Below are positions 12,223 through 24,060 of a DNA stretch of 64,000 bases, in pieces. Position 1 is the stretch's first letter; every line of letters begins with the position of its first letter. Where the stretch lies: positions 1 through 64,000 of the forward strand of contig JAECUM010093716.1 in the NCBI GenBank assembly GCA_016617855.1, given 5' to 3'. The notes under the pieces are model-generated. The model was not told the DNA's origin and ran no database searches. It worked only from the letters and a program-made list of their open reading frames with translations. The DNA comes from Megalonaias nervosa. Lineage: Eukaryota; Mollusca; Bivalvia; Unionida; Unionidae. The translations under genes were made by a program, and so were the position numbers.

Positions 12223-14620
12223 ACTATAATAAAACTCATTCATGAGCAGTTTGGATAAGACAAACACGGACGCACCAAAGTAAACAGGCTTCGTTACCTT
12301 TAGTTTCGATTTTTTAATGTGTTTACGGATATTATTCCACCATCAAAGATCTTTTGTAACTCGAACGCGGTGTGAGCAATATGCCTACGAAGTTTATCTT
12401 GCTCACTATCTCGAAAAACGTTTGTCGGTGGACTTTACATACGCATACCAAATCGCAGATGTAACTGCAAATTACGTACATGTTCTACATAGTTGCTCTA
12501 GGTTCTAAGTTCGGAGCAAGCTTGATGCATTCTGTAAACTTGTGTCCGGAATCATCCACGATTTCATACTGATAACGTGGATAGCCACTCACGGAGCACT
12601 GACAGCACTTCGATCGTTATGGACTCGATGAAGTTCATCAGAGTGCTCCAAGTCAACTTCATAAAAGTACCCGATATCACTGTTTTCAATTTACTCTCGT
12701 ATGCATTTTTCTACGTCGATGTGCACATGATCAATCCACTAAAACCCACCAGCAAACATGGGCTGCATAATTGCGTATCCATACATGTTACTCTTATCTA
12801 GGTACATGATGCAGCTAGTTGGGAGGTCAGGATTGTAACAATGTACATCAAGACTGTTCACTCTAGCGTATCGATGACTGATCACAGTAATCCCGCCACG
12901 GATGATTCCTTTTTTCATAAATAAGTGATGATCTTTGTCAGTTAAAAGCTCCAGCTCTCAAGGTTTGTCTTTGATAGTAAAGCATCCCAGGACAGGATGA
13001 GAAATGGTGACCTGGATCTAACTTATATTCTGGTATAGCATTGTCACGAAACGCCTCAAAGACGTCTTGGAGTAAAATCACATCTATTCATTGATGCAAG
13101 TCATGCGAATCCCCTATGTTTATGTATTCGAATAAATACCAACTTTGTTTCGTGCTCATAGTCTTGAGTGCTGATACCTACCGAGTCAGAGATGAGTAAA
13201 AGTCTTTCTTCGAAGGTAATTTGGGTTTCGTTAAGATTAGCCCAGTCATTCGTGTACTTGTATGGGAAGACTCCTTTTCTAGTTATCAACTTTAGCTTAT
13301 GAGGGATAGTGGTATCATAACGACTGGTACTTTTTAATTGATCGTTCGATCCCGACGCAAAGTTCCTGACTAGCTTGCCATTTATCGAATTCAGAAACTT
13401 CAACGAATCAATGAACTCCTCTTGCCAGAGCCTAAACGTCATGCATATTTCCATGTTGGAGATTACACTTATAGGTGCATTCAATGCAGCTGCTACCTCT
13501 TGTGTTATTCACTAACTATCAAACCCAAGCAGTTTAAGAAGCCTAACTGGAAGTTTTGTTTTGTTTGGATAAATTCGCAGCTGTAGATTGCATGCGCTGT
13601 GTGCAGTTATTCTGTACGCACCAGCGATGTAACAGTGATCGCGTACTTCGGCATCAGTCAACATCAAAGATCCAGGAAAGAGTAATCGCGAAAGCTCGCA
13701 GTAAGTCATGGTTGTCAATAGTGGGGTCACTTTGGCCGGGGGCGGACCGCACCGGGTAACACCATCAGAGGGGGTGACACCAAAATGACTGTCTATAAAA
13801 TTTTTGAATTTTTGTGCAGGAAGGAGGTCCATCTGGGTGACACCATGAGTTACCGCACTGGGCGACACCAACCCTAATGACGCCACTGGTTGTCAAGCAG
13901 CTGTTGGGCACTACATACGTACAGGCAACAGATGAATGGAAATTTCCTACCTTCGTACTCACTGTGCCCGTATATCATTCATGGAAAATCTTTTATCCAC
14001 ACGTGATGATACCGCATCTCGGAACCCTGCAACAATAACAGATCACTATTAAACCGCCTACATGTGTGTAAGGATAGTCCAATTGGTTGCATGGATTTAT
14101 TCCAAACAAACACATTAACAGCTATGTTAGGACTAAGTCGCTCATACGTACTGGTATTGGTAACTTTAACAGGAAATTCGATGCTACCAAACTTAAGTTC
14201 GCCCGGGTATTGTTTGTATTTCCACGGCTAATCTGTAAGATAAGAGCGCCCATTTGAAACATCGATTGTTGTCATTTTCACACTGAGTACTGCTTGCCGT
14301 TGAATACATGCTGGCGTCTTAATAATATTCGAACCTGGAGATAAACATTTGAACTTCCACGAATCTGTCCACAGTCCATCCTGGTGTTGCCTTGGTGTAT
14401 TTTTCCAACATCTCAAGAATCTTTGCAAAAGCTTTGACGATTTTCTCATTAATGGAATCGATATCTTCGCGATTTAAGATCACGCGAGAACCTCAACGAA
14501 TTCACTAGATTGCGATTTTTAACAAAGCATCATTGTCACGGTTAAACAGCATAATCAAATGCACATAGAGAACAATCTCCTTCTTAACCGCGGTGCCTGA
14601 ATGCCGTAATGTTGGTATTC
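12222..14620 (-). pseudogene. Family-B DNA polymerase relic (virus/Polinton type)
   Basis: Conserved blocks appear in the correct order on the minus strand but in several frames. These are GWTVDRF (14361-14381) and a following NDNNRCFKWA block; ELKFGSIEFPVKV; the histidine/cysteine block VRDHC..AGAYR..AHSACN (around 13620); FIDSLKFL (ExoII-like); RKGVFPYKYTNDW and DYEH (13150-13280); a DVFEAFRD block (ExoIII region, around 13030); GIIRGGI...HRYA; and palm motif A as YLDKSNMYGYAI, with its aspartate kept (around 12800). Motif B is degraded, and coding similarity stops at SKLLMNEFYY (about 12222), directly against the left terminal repeat, before motif C (DTDS). Stops, frameshifts and a MITE at 13718-13887 show it is inactive. 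Such polymerases copy linear genomes by protein priming. The host role here is none visible. Confidence 0.85.
13718..13887. mobile_element. 170-bp MITE inside the polymerase relic
   Basis: Flanked by ggttgtca at 13710-13717 and again at 13888-13895, an 8-bp target-site duplication. The ends are imperfect inverted repeats: atagtggggtcac... on the left, and on the right, read inversely, cagtggcgtcat.... Both halves contain ggtgacacc-type blocks pointing inward (gggggtgacacc, gggtgacaccat). The polymerase frame is broken exactly at this insertion. The 8-bp duplication fits hAT-like MITEs, but I cannot name the family. Confidence 0.75.
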
Positions 14621-15535
14621 TGCCGAGAAACCTGTCACCGCGTCATTACCTGGTTCGTATTTGATCGGGATAATTGCCCAATAACATGTAAATCACCACT
14701 AAGTTCATGAACCTTAATACCATGAACATTTATGCGTCGTGCTTTTGCGGACGCCTCAGTGGCAATAACAGCTGCAACATGGCGGCAACTCTCTTATTCA
14801 TCGCCAACAAACTGTGCTATTTCGGCCCACCTGGCGAGTGTAGGAAATTTGATATATCAATGCACTGCTATCTCCCAAAGTTGTCCCTCAGCCGAGGAAA
14901 AGTTATAAAATTACAAGTATGTCGGCTTTTCTCATTCCACTTGGTATTCATATTCCAAGTTCTCCCTTGGGTTACTTAAGCTGGTTCACAGTCGGCATAC
15001 TGGTATATAAGGGAAAATTATTGTCTAAGTGATACATTTTTGTAGTAATATTTTAACTTTACCAGGATAATAAACTGCAATCGCTTCAGTCATGTACGTT
15101 ATTACATTCACTTTTGTATCATTGACGTTGTGTGGTTTTTTCACCATGATAGGTTCTATATTTGTTGTGTGGGCGAGACTTTACATACAAGTGTAATAAT
15201 ACTTGCAAACAAATCCGCATGGACGACAAAGCTTATTGCGCGAGTTTATTCCTATACCAAGTTTATGACACGGTCGAGCACAGAGGCCAACACGTAACGG
15301 GAGAAAACGCGATTTACAATATTTATAATGGCATATTCAACAGCAGAGTTAATATTTTCCAAGGCATACAACTTTGCATTGATTGCATCCATATGCCATT
15401 TGGCCTTTTCATGCTTTTGTCATAAGCTTGACCGAGTTTACGTCGTTCTTATTCCAGAAAAATTCCTAACTCGATTAAATATGGCCACAAAAGCTCTTTT
15501 ACTGTATCAGCACCAACTTTTTATCATTATAATTA

Positions 15536-15586
<51 letters not shown>

Positions 15587-15736
15587 CAAGAGGCTCCGGC
15601 CACGTATCTGAAAAATCATGCATCGTTTGAGTTTCTTTAACAAAATCTGTACCACGCATTTAAACAAAATAGTGATCTAATTTTTATGTGACGTCACAAA
15701 TCCTTTGAAAATACTATAAGCACCAGTCTGTGAACT

Positions 15737-15819
<83 letters not shown>

Positions 15820-16663
15820 CGGGATTTGTTTAATATAATATTCTCATGCAATCTCTGCAAAATATATAGCTACAATCAGTAAATAAAATATAAACACATA
15901 AAGGAAACTATATTAGCAGAATATTTTACATACAGTATAGTAGCTATCAATAATCCTGTTCCTGTAATAGTACATTAGTATCACAGACAAGGAATCACCA
16001 TATATGTAGTATAGTCACAGCCAATAATATTTGCCTTACAGAAAACTTCACTTGTGTACATAGTTTATGTGTGTAATACAACTCCAATAATAATGGCCGC
16101 GTTGTTCACCTCACGAACGTTAATGCAAATCAGTCTTGTATGTAAACGTGTCTATCTATCTATCTATCAGTCAGTCTATCTATCTATCTATCTATCCATT
16201 GAAATAGTCACACTTGGCTATTAAGCAACGTTTGGCGCGTGGTCGAGAATAAAGTAAGGAAGGTAGCGATAGGACAGACAGAAGAGTAATGATAGGAAAG
16301 GCAGAAGTAAGTAAAAAAAAAATGCCAGTATACGTTTTCGTCCCTTCATACTCAGACCAATCCGGCTACCGTAGCGGCGATAAGATAATGAACCTCAACC
16401 GGCATAGCCTGAGAATCAAAAGGTCTTACTTGTAGCTGACAAATTCATTGGAATGTGATTTTGGTTATGATATCGGAACCTTGACTAGAGAAGATGTCTT
16501 TAATGGAGTTGTGTACTTGCATGTTTGTGTTTGTACATGTGCATGTACTAATGTCCGTACTCGAGTCTGTACTTGTGTCTTAACTTGTACATGTGTTGGT
16601 CACGTCAACGGAGCTTATATCACAACCTAAGATACCTGTAAGTAGTATGATAATAGGGGTTTG
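14621..16663. other. Interior of the element upstream of the polymerase; microsatellites
   Basis: Two minus-strand stretches keep short open frames: about 14640-14870, and 15257-15420 (helix-like, Ala/Ile/Val-rich, about 55 codons). I cannot assign either. The rest is low-complexity: (ATT)n at 15538-15584, (TA)n at 15741-15817 and (TATC)n at 16150-16197. At 16472-16496 lies atcggaaccttg-ctag-gaagatg, the terminus of the dispersed repeat family also seen at 10155 and 34538. Confidence 0.45.
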
Positions 16664-16840
16664 TTTGATTACTGATCTAGGTTAAAGTCTTCCACCTCTC
16701 GCGACTCTCATCTCGCATGGGGCTCCTCTGAGTAACTTTGACGAGTTCGCGAGAGTTATATGAAGAAAAAGTCTGCGGGGTGAGGTAGAAGGCTTAGACT
16801 ATCAGTAACAAAAATCTCAAATCGTCATTATCATACTATT
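16664..16840 (-). repeat. Right terminal inverted repeat of the polymerase-bearing element
   Basis: Inverted match to 12031-12222 at both its outer part (caaaaatctcaaatcgtcatta, 16808-16830) and its inner part (gattactgatctaggttaaa, 16667-16686). Within this copy, ttactgat...gtcttccacctc and gaggtagaaggc...atcagtaac are inverted to each other, giving a 146-bp palindrome-like core. Confidence 0.6.
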
Positions 16841-19800
16841 CCTTGCCGAAAGGAAAGGGGAAGAAAATGCGTCATAAAAGGTAGGAAGCCGTAGCTTCGT
16901 ACCAGAAATCAAATGCTTTGAATGAAAACAAATGCGTTGGTTATTTGGACGAAAAAAGGTTTTACCCTCACTTATATCTGAACTGACTTGTACTAGTTAT
17001 ATGCACCAGTTCAATTCCAGAAAGGAAAACCCTTCTCAAAAGGCAAAGGCTGAGAAAATGCATGTCAAAGAAACGGAAGCTTGTGGCTTCCCATCAGAAA
17101 TGAACAGAAGTGAATGGAAAAATGCATTCCTTGGTTGGATGAAAACATGGTTACCCACCTGTGTATCTGAATTCAATTTAACAAGTTTTATGAAACCCAT
17201 GAGATTCCGGGATGGAAAATCCTTTGCCGAAATGAAAATCCAAGCAAATCCATGCCAAGTACATGAAGCTTGTAGCTTCCTCCCAGAAACTGAAACTTTA
17301 AATGAAAGTAAATGCTAGTTGTTTAGATGACAACTTGGTTATCTGCGCTTATATTGTTTCAAGGAACTTGTCGTATGCGTCCATCGGTTTTCAAAATGGA
17401 AAATCCCTTGCTGGGAACAAATAGCAATGAATGTCAAAAACCAGGAAGCTTATAGTTTCCTATTGCAAATTGAAAACTTTGAATAAAAAAAAAAAATGGG
17501 TTGGTTGGTTGGATAGAAAAATGAGGCTATCCGCCCGTATATTTCAACGGAATTGTATTAGCTGTATGTGCCTATCCGAGTTGCAGATGGGATATCCCTT
17601 ACCGAATGGAAAATTCAAGCAAATCCAAGCCAAAATGCAGGCGCTTGTGGCTTCCTACAAGATATCTAAAGCTCTGAATGAAAGAAAATTGTGTTGATTG
17701 GTTGGATGGAAAGTGGGTTATCCACCCTTATATTTCAATTGAATTGAACTAACAGTATGCATCTGCAGAGTTGCAGATGGGATATCCCTTACCAAATGGA
17801 AAATACAACCAAATCTATGCTGAAGAGTGGTCAGCTTGTAGCTTCCTTCTAGAAATCAAAAGCATTTATGAAAAATATGCGTTAGTTGATTGAATGAAAA
17901 AGTGGTCATCTGCCGTCAGCTTGTGGCTTCCTACTAGAAATCAAAAGCTTTTATGAAAAATAGGTGTTAGTTGATTGAATGAAAAAGTGGTCATCCGCCC
18001 TTATATATGAATTAAACTGAACTAGTTGAAAAATCCCTGCAGAAAATGAAAAATCCAAGCAAACACATGACAAAAAGCATGAAACTTGTAGGCATCACAC
18101 CAAAAATCAATACTTTTGAATGAACTGTGTGTTGGTTGGTTGGATGAAACAGTGGTTATGCAGCAGATTCACAGATGGAAAACATCTTTCCAAAAAGAAA
18201 ACTCCAATTAAAATGCATGCCAAAGAGCTAGAGGTTGTAGCTTCCAATCAGAGATCAAAACGTTTGCCATAAAAAATTGCCTTGATTGGTTAGATTAAAA
18301 CTAAGATATATGTGCTTGTGCCTATATTTGAATTGAATAGTCATATGTGCACATCAGATTCCTTCATGTAAATTCCCTTGTCGAATGGAAAAAAGACCAA
18401 GCAAAAACCACGCAAAGAATCAGGAGGGTGTATAGCTTCCTACAATAAGTCAAATGCTTTCAGTGCAAAAATGTATTTGGTTGGTCGGGCAGAATCATGG
18501 CGATCATCCTTATATTCAAATTCAAATTGAACTAGCAGTATGAACCCATTAGATACCAGGTTAAAAAACCCTTGACAAAAGAAAAATCCAAGTAAATGCA
18601 GGCCAAAAACTGGAAGTTGGAAGTTTCCAATCAGAAATTGAAGGCTTCTGAATGAAAAATGAGTTGGCTGGTTGGATGAAAACATGGTTATCCACCCTTT
18701 TATTGGAATTAAATTCAATTAGTTCTAGGCACCCATCAGATTCTCAGATGGGAAATCTGGTGCAGAAAGGAAAGGCCAAGCAAATCCATGCCAAAGATCA
18801 GGTATCTTGCAGGTTCCAACTAGAAATCAAAAGCTTTGAATTAAAAAAATGCCCTGGAAGGTTGGATGAGAATGTGATTATCCTCCCTTTTATTTGAACT
18901 GCATTGAACTAGTTGTATGCACCTGGCAGATTCTCAGATTAAAAACTCCTTCCCAAGGTGTAAAGGACAAGCAAATGCATGAAGAAAAGAAGAAAGCATG
19001 TAGCTTGCTATCAGTAATTTCAAGATTTGAATGAAAAAGTATATTGCTTGGTTCCACATAAACATGGTTAACCGCACGTTTTAATTGAATTTAATTAATT
19101 ATATGCAACCATTTGCAGATAGAAAATGGCCCAGAAATATCACGACAAATAGCAGTAAACTTGTAACTTCCTACAAGAAATAAAAAGCTTTGAATGTAAA
19201 AATGCACTCATTGGTTGGATGAAAACATGGCTATCCACCATTAGTTTTGAATTATATAAGCTAGTTCTATGCAACCATCCAATTCCAGGATGGAAAACCC
19301 CTTGCCGAAAGAGAAAAGGTCCAAGAACATGCATGCCAAAGAGCAGGAGGCATGTAACTTTCTATCAGAAATCGAAAGCTTTGATTGAAAAAGTAAGTTG
19401 GTTCATTGGATGAAGAAGTGGTTAGTTTCTGTTTTATCTGAACAGAACTCAGTTAACTTTATGTGCCTATCAGATTCCCTGATGGAAAACCACTTGCCAA
19501 CAGGAAAAGGAAAAGCAAATGCATGCAGAAGTGCAGGAACCTTGTAGCTTCCTTCAGTCAGAAATCTAAAGCTTTGAATGAAAAAATACATTGGTTGGTT
19601 GGATAAAAACATGCTTATCTGCCCTTATAGTTGAATTGAATTTAACTTTATGCAAGCACCTAGCAGATTCCCTGATGATAAACCTCTTGCCAAAAGGAAA
19701 AAGCCAAGCAAATCCATGCCAAAGAATCAAAAGCTCTGAATAAAAAAAGATTTTAGTACTTTGGCTCAAATAGTTGTTATTCACCCTTTTACATGAATTT

Positions 19801-20035
19801 GAACTGAACTGATTGAACTAGTTGTATGCACCATCAGATTCCTCGACAGAAAACCCATTCCTGAGAGAAAAATGAAAGCAAACATTTGTAGCTTCCAACC
19901 AGAAATCAAAAGCTTTGAATGGTAAAATGTGTCGGTTGGTTGGATGAAAATGTGGATATCCATATTTGATTGAAATTGAACTAGTACGATGCATACATCA
20001 GATTCTCCGGTGGAAAATCCCTTGACCATGACCTG
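16841..20035 (+). repeat. 190-bp satellite, main array (about 17 units)
   Basis: Unit landmarks 'cagattc-c-gatgg' recur near 17198, 17578, 17769, 18164, 18354, 18737, 18926, 19278, 19468, 19660, 19835 and 19998, mostly 185-195 bp apart. Each unit has ccttgcc-aaaggaaa, aagcaaatgcatgccaaag, cttgtagcttcc-accagaaatcaaaagctttgaatgaaaa, ttggttggttggatgaaaa and ttgaattgaactagttgtatgca. Copies diverge by 10-25 percent. Several units carry open frames of up to 128 codons in the plus strand, but these run through unit boundaries without conservation, so I do not call them genes. Confidence 0.9.
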
Positions 20036-20593
20036 CTGAGCACCAAATGTATAAGCATTCTTAAGCAAAATTTAAACCATTCACTATATTTAACTGAACT
20101 TTCTTCAACCGAACTTAAACTATTGTACAGAAGAAAAAAAACATGCAATGGCAAAACCTGTAGTAAAAACGATCATGACCTTTATTCTTCTGACCACAAA
20201 AAATTCATCATTTAAATGGAAACATGTACAATTTCACTCCAGTTATCTCCATTAGAACTTGAAAGTTAATTTGCAGAAACCAAATTGGACATATACCAGT
20301 CATCTTACTCAGCTGGACAGCAGCAAGACACGGTATAAAACAGAAAAGAAAATATTATACTACTCACTATACATCAAGGAATAATCTTTTTATATAATCT
20401 GCAATCTACCAATATCATTACCCAGAAAACCAAATTTATTTGTAAATCTAAAGTTTAAGCTTTCTTGGTAGCAAGTCATATTTGCAATGATTTTTTTAAA
20501 GATAATAATAGTGAGAAAAGTACATCTGCAAAATATAAAAAACTAAAGTGAACCTGCGTGACATGAAGTTTCTTGGAAACTGGCAAAATGTTC

Positions 20594-21068
20594 TTGTTGT
20601 AATGGGTTTAATACAATTTTTTCAACACATGATAGGCAATACATGGTGGCCAGTATATTTTGCTGTGGAAAAGCCTGGGAAAACCAAGAGAAGAACCACC
20701 AACCCATAAGAAGCTACTGGCAAACTTTTTCACATACCCACATTAACAGAGACCAAGACTTTAACCCATGTGGACTCAGGTGAGATGTCAGTGATCTGTA
20801 AAAGTGAGTGCCTGAGCCCACTCAGTCACCTGTGGCTTTAGACCACTCTGCCATCTGGGACCTTATACAACTCAGCCATATGGGGCATTAGACCACTCAG
20901 CCACCTGGGGTCTTAGACCACTCAGCTATCTGGGACCTTATGCCACTCAGTCACCTGCGGCCTTAGACCACTCGGGCATCTGGGGCCTTAGACCACTCGG
21001 CCATCCAGGACATTAGACCATCTGACCACATAGGACCTTAGACCACTTGACCATTCTGAGTCCCATGG
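20594..21068 (-). mobile_element. tRNA-derived SINE, minus strand, with amplified head
   Basis: Read on the minus strand, the core (aagtttgccagtagcttctta, ggttggtggttcttct, ttttccc) and tail (ttgtattaaacccattacaacaa) match the SINE at 11806-12009. A B-box-like gggttaaagtc lies upstream at about 20770-20780. In place of one A-box region there is an array of ten 25-bp units (20819-21068). Confidence 0.75.
20819..21068 (-). repeat. Ten 25-bp copies of a tRNA A-box-like unit
   Basis: On the plus strand the unit is cactcagccacctggggtcttagac, shown as cactcagccacc-tggggtctta-gac. Starts fall exactly every 25 bp from 20819 to 21044. On the minus strand each unit contains gagtggtctaaggc, the A-box context of tRNA-derived SINEs. 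The units vary by 2-7 substitutions but never change length. Confidence 0.85.
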
Positions 21069-21733
21069 AAAAACGTTCTTGTGTGAAGAACATGGATGAA
21101 TGCATAAACAGTTTTTAACGCTATGGGCTGTTTTATTCCTACATGATGAAAGGATCTGCGACACATATTTAAATGACATGTAATATAACATCTAGTGCCA
21201 ATGGCAGCAGCACCAATTAAATATAAACAAAATTTAAATTTCTGTCGGTTTATTTTTTATTGTAAATAACAAATATTCAGATATATAATAACATCTGACA
21301 ACAACATAAAATCTTTCTGAATGCAAATGTGCTTGTACCATGCAATCAAATTCTTGAGAAGTAAAAGTATCAAAAATTATCAAAAATGAAAAGTTATCAT
21401 TCCTACATGCATACTAATTATCTGATGTTGGGTTAACAAAGCAAACCTCAAGCATAAATACAAATTCTGGCTTAATATTAACTTTGAGGCTTGATGATTA
21501 CAACTTAATGTAAAGTTGAAAACTAAAAATCTTGCCACATTATCCTACATTGAGAAAAAATAATATATAGCCAATACAGATATATATTACAAAACACACA
21601 ATATGATGCAGCCCTTTTTGTTAAAAATCTAATTTTATGAAAGGTCTGACATATTCGGTCACACTATCATGCATGAGCATGAAATAAACAACAACAGTTC
21701 TGTATATTACACAACATACACAACTGATGTATT

Positions 21734-21952
21734 TACCATATATACTAACTTATAAATCCAGCCTAACTTCAAACAACAAAGATCCAGATCTGCCATAGTG
21801 TAATGCACCTGCAGATCAGGGTCTATGTCGTTTGTTCTAATGATTACTCCTAACAAATTGCACAGACCCAGATCTGCCAATGCATTATGTGACAGAAGAT
21901 CTGGGTCTGTGCAGTTTGCAGTTCAACTCTTCTTATAATCAAGTATATGGTA
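21734..21952. mobile_element. Palindromic MITE, family 'TACCATATATACT', copy A
   Basis: Termini taccatatatact...cttataa and cttataat-aagtatatggta are inverted. The interior holds two hairpins: gatc-agatctgccat...gcagatcaggatc-type, and cacagacccagatctg...cagatctgggtctgtg, the latter nearly perfect. Related copies lie at 31848, 32251, 33268 and 35775. 21953-22690 shows nothing further. Confidence 0.8.
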
Positions 21953-22689
21953 CACAATGTAGGTAAGTCTTTTTGTGAATAATTTTGATAAATATTTAAT
22001 GAACTATTTCTGCATATCAAAATCTTCAGAAATAATTTTTCTATGGAGACCAGTGTCTTTAATTTTCCATATCTACAATGTAAGGAATAAGCTGCTTGAA
22101 ATCAAAAGTTATTCATAATTAGGCTCAGGTTTTCCACTGAGAAAGAAATTATTGACAATATTAGTAATATGGTGACATACTGTTTACAAACCTTAGGTGA
22201 GTTATGATCAAGGATAATTATATTCAGTAACTGTAATTAACCAATTTTTTATTACCATAGCAATTTCATTAGGTATAGTAAATACAAAATTTGCTTTTTT
22301 TCTTAAAGCATGACACATGTTCAAGGTCATATGCATACAGTTTGAACTGATTGGAAAGTAGCTGATTTTATACAAATATTTCATTACAAATTTGCAATTG
22401 GTCTCATTTTGCCTTCTTTTCTTTCAGCATAAACTGTGATTCCCATGGTAACCAGAAAAGTTCCAGTCCATAACAATTTAAATGCAATCTCTCATGTAAT
22501 TTTAATAGAAGATAAAACAATTTGGTATGTTACAGTTTAGAATTAGTGACATAATTCCAATTAGTTTTACCCCCCATCCCCATTAGAAGCTACATTTCAA
22601 AAGCAGTAATACATAACCTACTACTGCATTACTGAATTTAGCAGGAGGGAGGCTGAATGCCTTCAATTGCACTGACCCTTATGGTATGA

Positions 22690-24060
22690 GTGTTGACTAT
22701 AGTAGACTGGCAGAAGGTTAGGACACATGCTGCACCATGACTATAGGATCCAATGAACAAAAATGCCTTCACTCTGTTGCACCAAAGATCAAAGGTAAAA
22801 GGAAGAGAAAGTAGTGAGATCTTCAGTTGGTCACTCTGAGAGCATCATCCAAAAGAATAGTTATTCAAAAGGACCCATGATGTAGCATATAACCCTAACA
22901 TTATGTACTTTTAATTCTCAACCACTGAAGTGTGGCTGGAAACAATTGATACTGCCTTCATGAGACTGAAGGGAGCTGCCGAAAAGATATCGGCATGTGA
23001 GGTGATTGTCAGTTGCATGCGGGCCTTAACAGAAAGTTATAATCAGCAGGTGATCTCAGGACCCAACAATATACCCACCTGGGATGCACCCGAGTCTCAG
23101 GAGGGCTTATGAGGCCAAACTTGAGAATGAACTCGATAGCTGGAGGCACAGGCAAGCAGTCAGAAATGTGGAAGGGGGGACAGAATACCGTATCTGCTGC
23201 CTGGCAATCTCCTCGCACCAGGAAAACTACTTAGTAAGCGACTGGACCATTGCAGAGTGTGCAAGCAGTAGATCCAGACACAAGTTTTGAGGAATGAGGT
23301 GGTAAAAGTCCTTCACTGCCTTACTGAACATCCAAATTTCTTCCTTCACAAACTCCCGACCCATTAGGTGGGAAGAAGCAGGAGACCCTATCAGAGGGGG
23401 AGAAACCAATGCCACCAGTTCCTCTGAGAATTCACTGGAGTCAACAGTGATCAAAAGGACATCATTATCCTGAACCTGCTCCTTAGGTGAGACAGAAATG
23501 TCCTTCCCATTATCTCTCTCCAGAGAGGGCTATGTCGAAATTGGGTTTGTCATCCTGAAATAGCTAATGAAGTAGGGGAGTGATGGGACTAACCTACTAT
23601 TGTCCATCTAGGCAAATGGGATCACTGATCCCTTCTAGACCCTCTAGGAGATGAGTAGCAGCCCCCTCCTTTCTGAAGGCCAAAGCTGGAGGTGACAGCT
23701 TTGCAACTGGAGCATATCCATGACCAGTCCAGTTGCGTCCGCTCATTCTTGAAATGAAGGCATGGAGATCCATGATGTTATTGGTGGGATAGGAAGACTT
23801 CCCAGTAACGGGTGTCACCACATCCTGTATGGATTAAATGGGAACATGAAGTGAGTACAATCCAACTTCCGCTCCCCATAGGGATTAACTTCTAACATAT
23901 GAACCAGGGTGGGATGTGTGGAATCAAACTGATCTGTCCCCACAAGAAGAATCAAAACCTGAATACCAGTGACTGGTGTCCACTGACCCGTGAACTGTGC
24001 CCGGTGCTTGGTCAAAGACTGGTTCAGTGATGAAGATTTGATGGATGAGCCCACTTCAGA
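22690..24060 (-). pseudogene. DIRS-like retroelement relic (tyrosine-recombinase end plus gag-like frame)
   Basis: At 22700-22870 the minus strand shows LVQQSEGIF and, in the next frame, DPIVMVQHVS. This matches the last part of the tyrosine recombinase in the better-preserved relic at 44935-46750, where LVQQSAGIFSLGPIL occurs; the nucleotide match continues for about 60 bp. Further upstream (22920-24060), frames broken by several stops read as a hydrophilic gag-like protein (for example EFSEELVALVSPP and FVKEEIWMFSKAVKDFY). Reverse transcriptase is missing between the two parts. The gag assignment is weak; the recombinase end is the firmer evidence. Confidence 0.5.

Larger units (their letters stand above)
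12031..16840 (-). mobile_element. Polinton/Maverick-like element, internally deleted and decayed
   Basis: A 4.8-kb block interrupts one 190-bp satellite unit. The unit reads ...aaaacccCTTG before 12031 and CCTTGccgaaagg from 16841, so CCTTG is present on both sides as a 5-bp duplication (6 bp if one mismatch is allowed). The two ends are inverted: aatgataaaagcgatttgag at 12035 matches the reverse complement of the right end (gataatgacgatttgag...). Inside, on the minus strand, lies a broken family-B DNA polymerase of the virus/Polinton type. No integrase, packaging ATPase, protease or capsid gene is recognisable, so most of the element is missing. Polintons normally make 6-bp duplications and have long terminal inverted repeats. 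An endogenous virus relic or a different polymerase-bearing transposon remains possible. Confidence 0.65.

Noticed and set aside
16932..17318. 128-codon open frame in the satellite
   Set aside because: It crosses satellite unit boundaries and neighbouring units do not keep the frame.
20819..21068. CRISPR-like regular repeat
   Set aside because: The 25-bp units are contiguous with no spacers, the genome is eukaryotic and the unit is SINE-derived.
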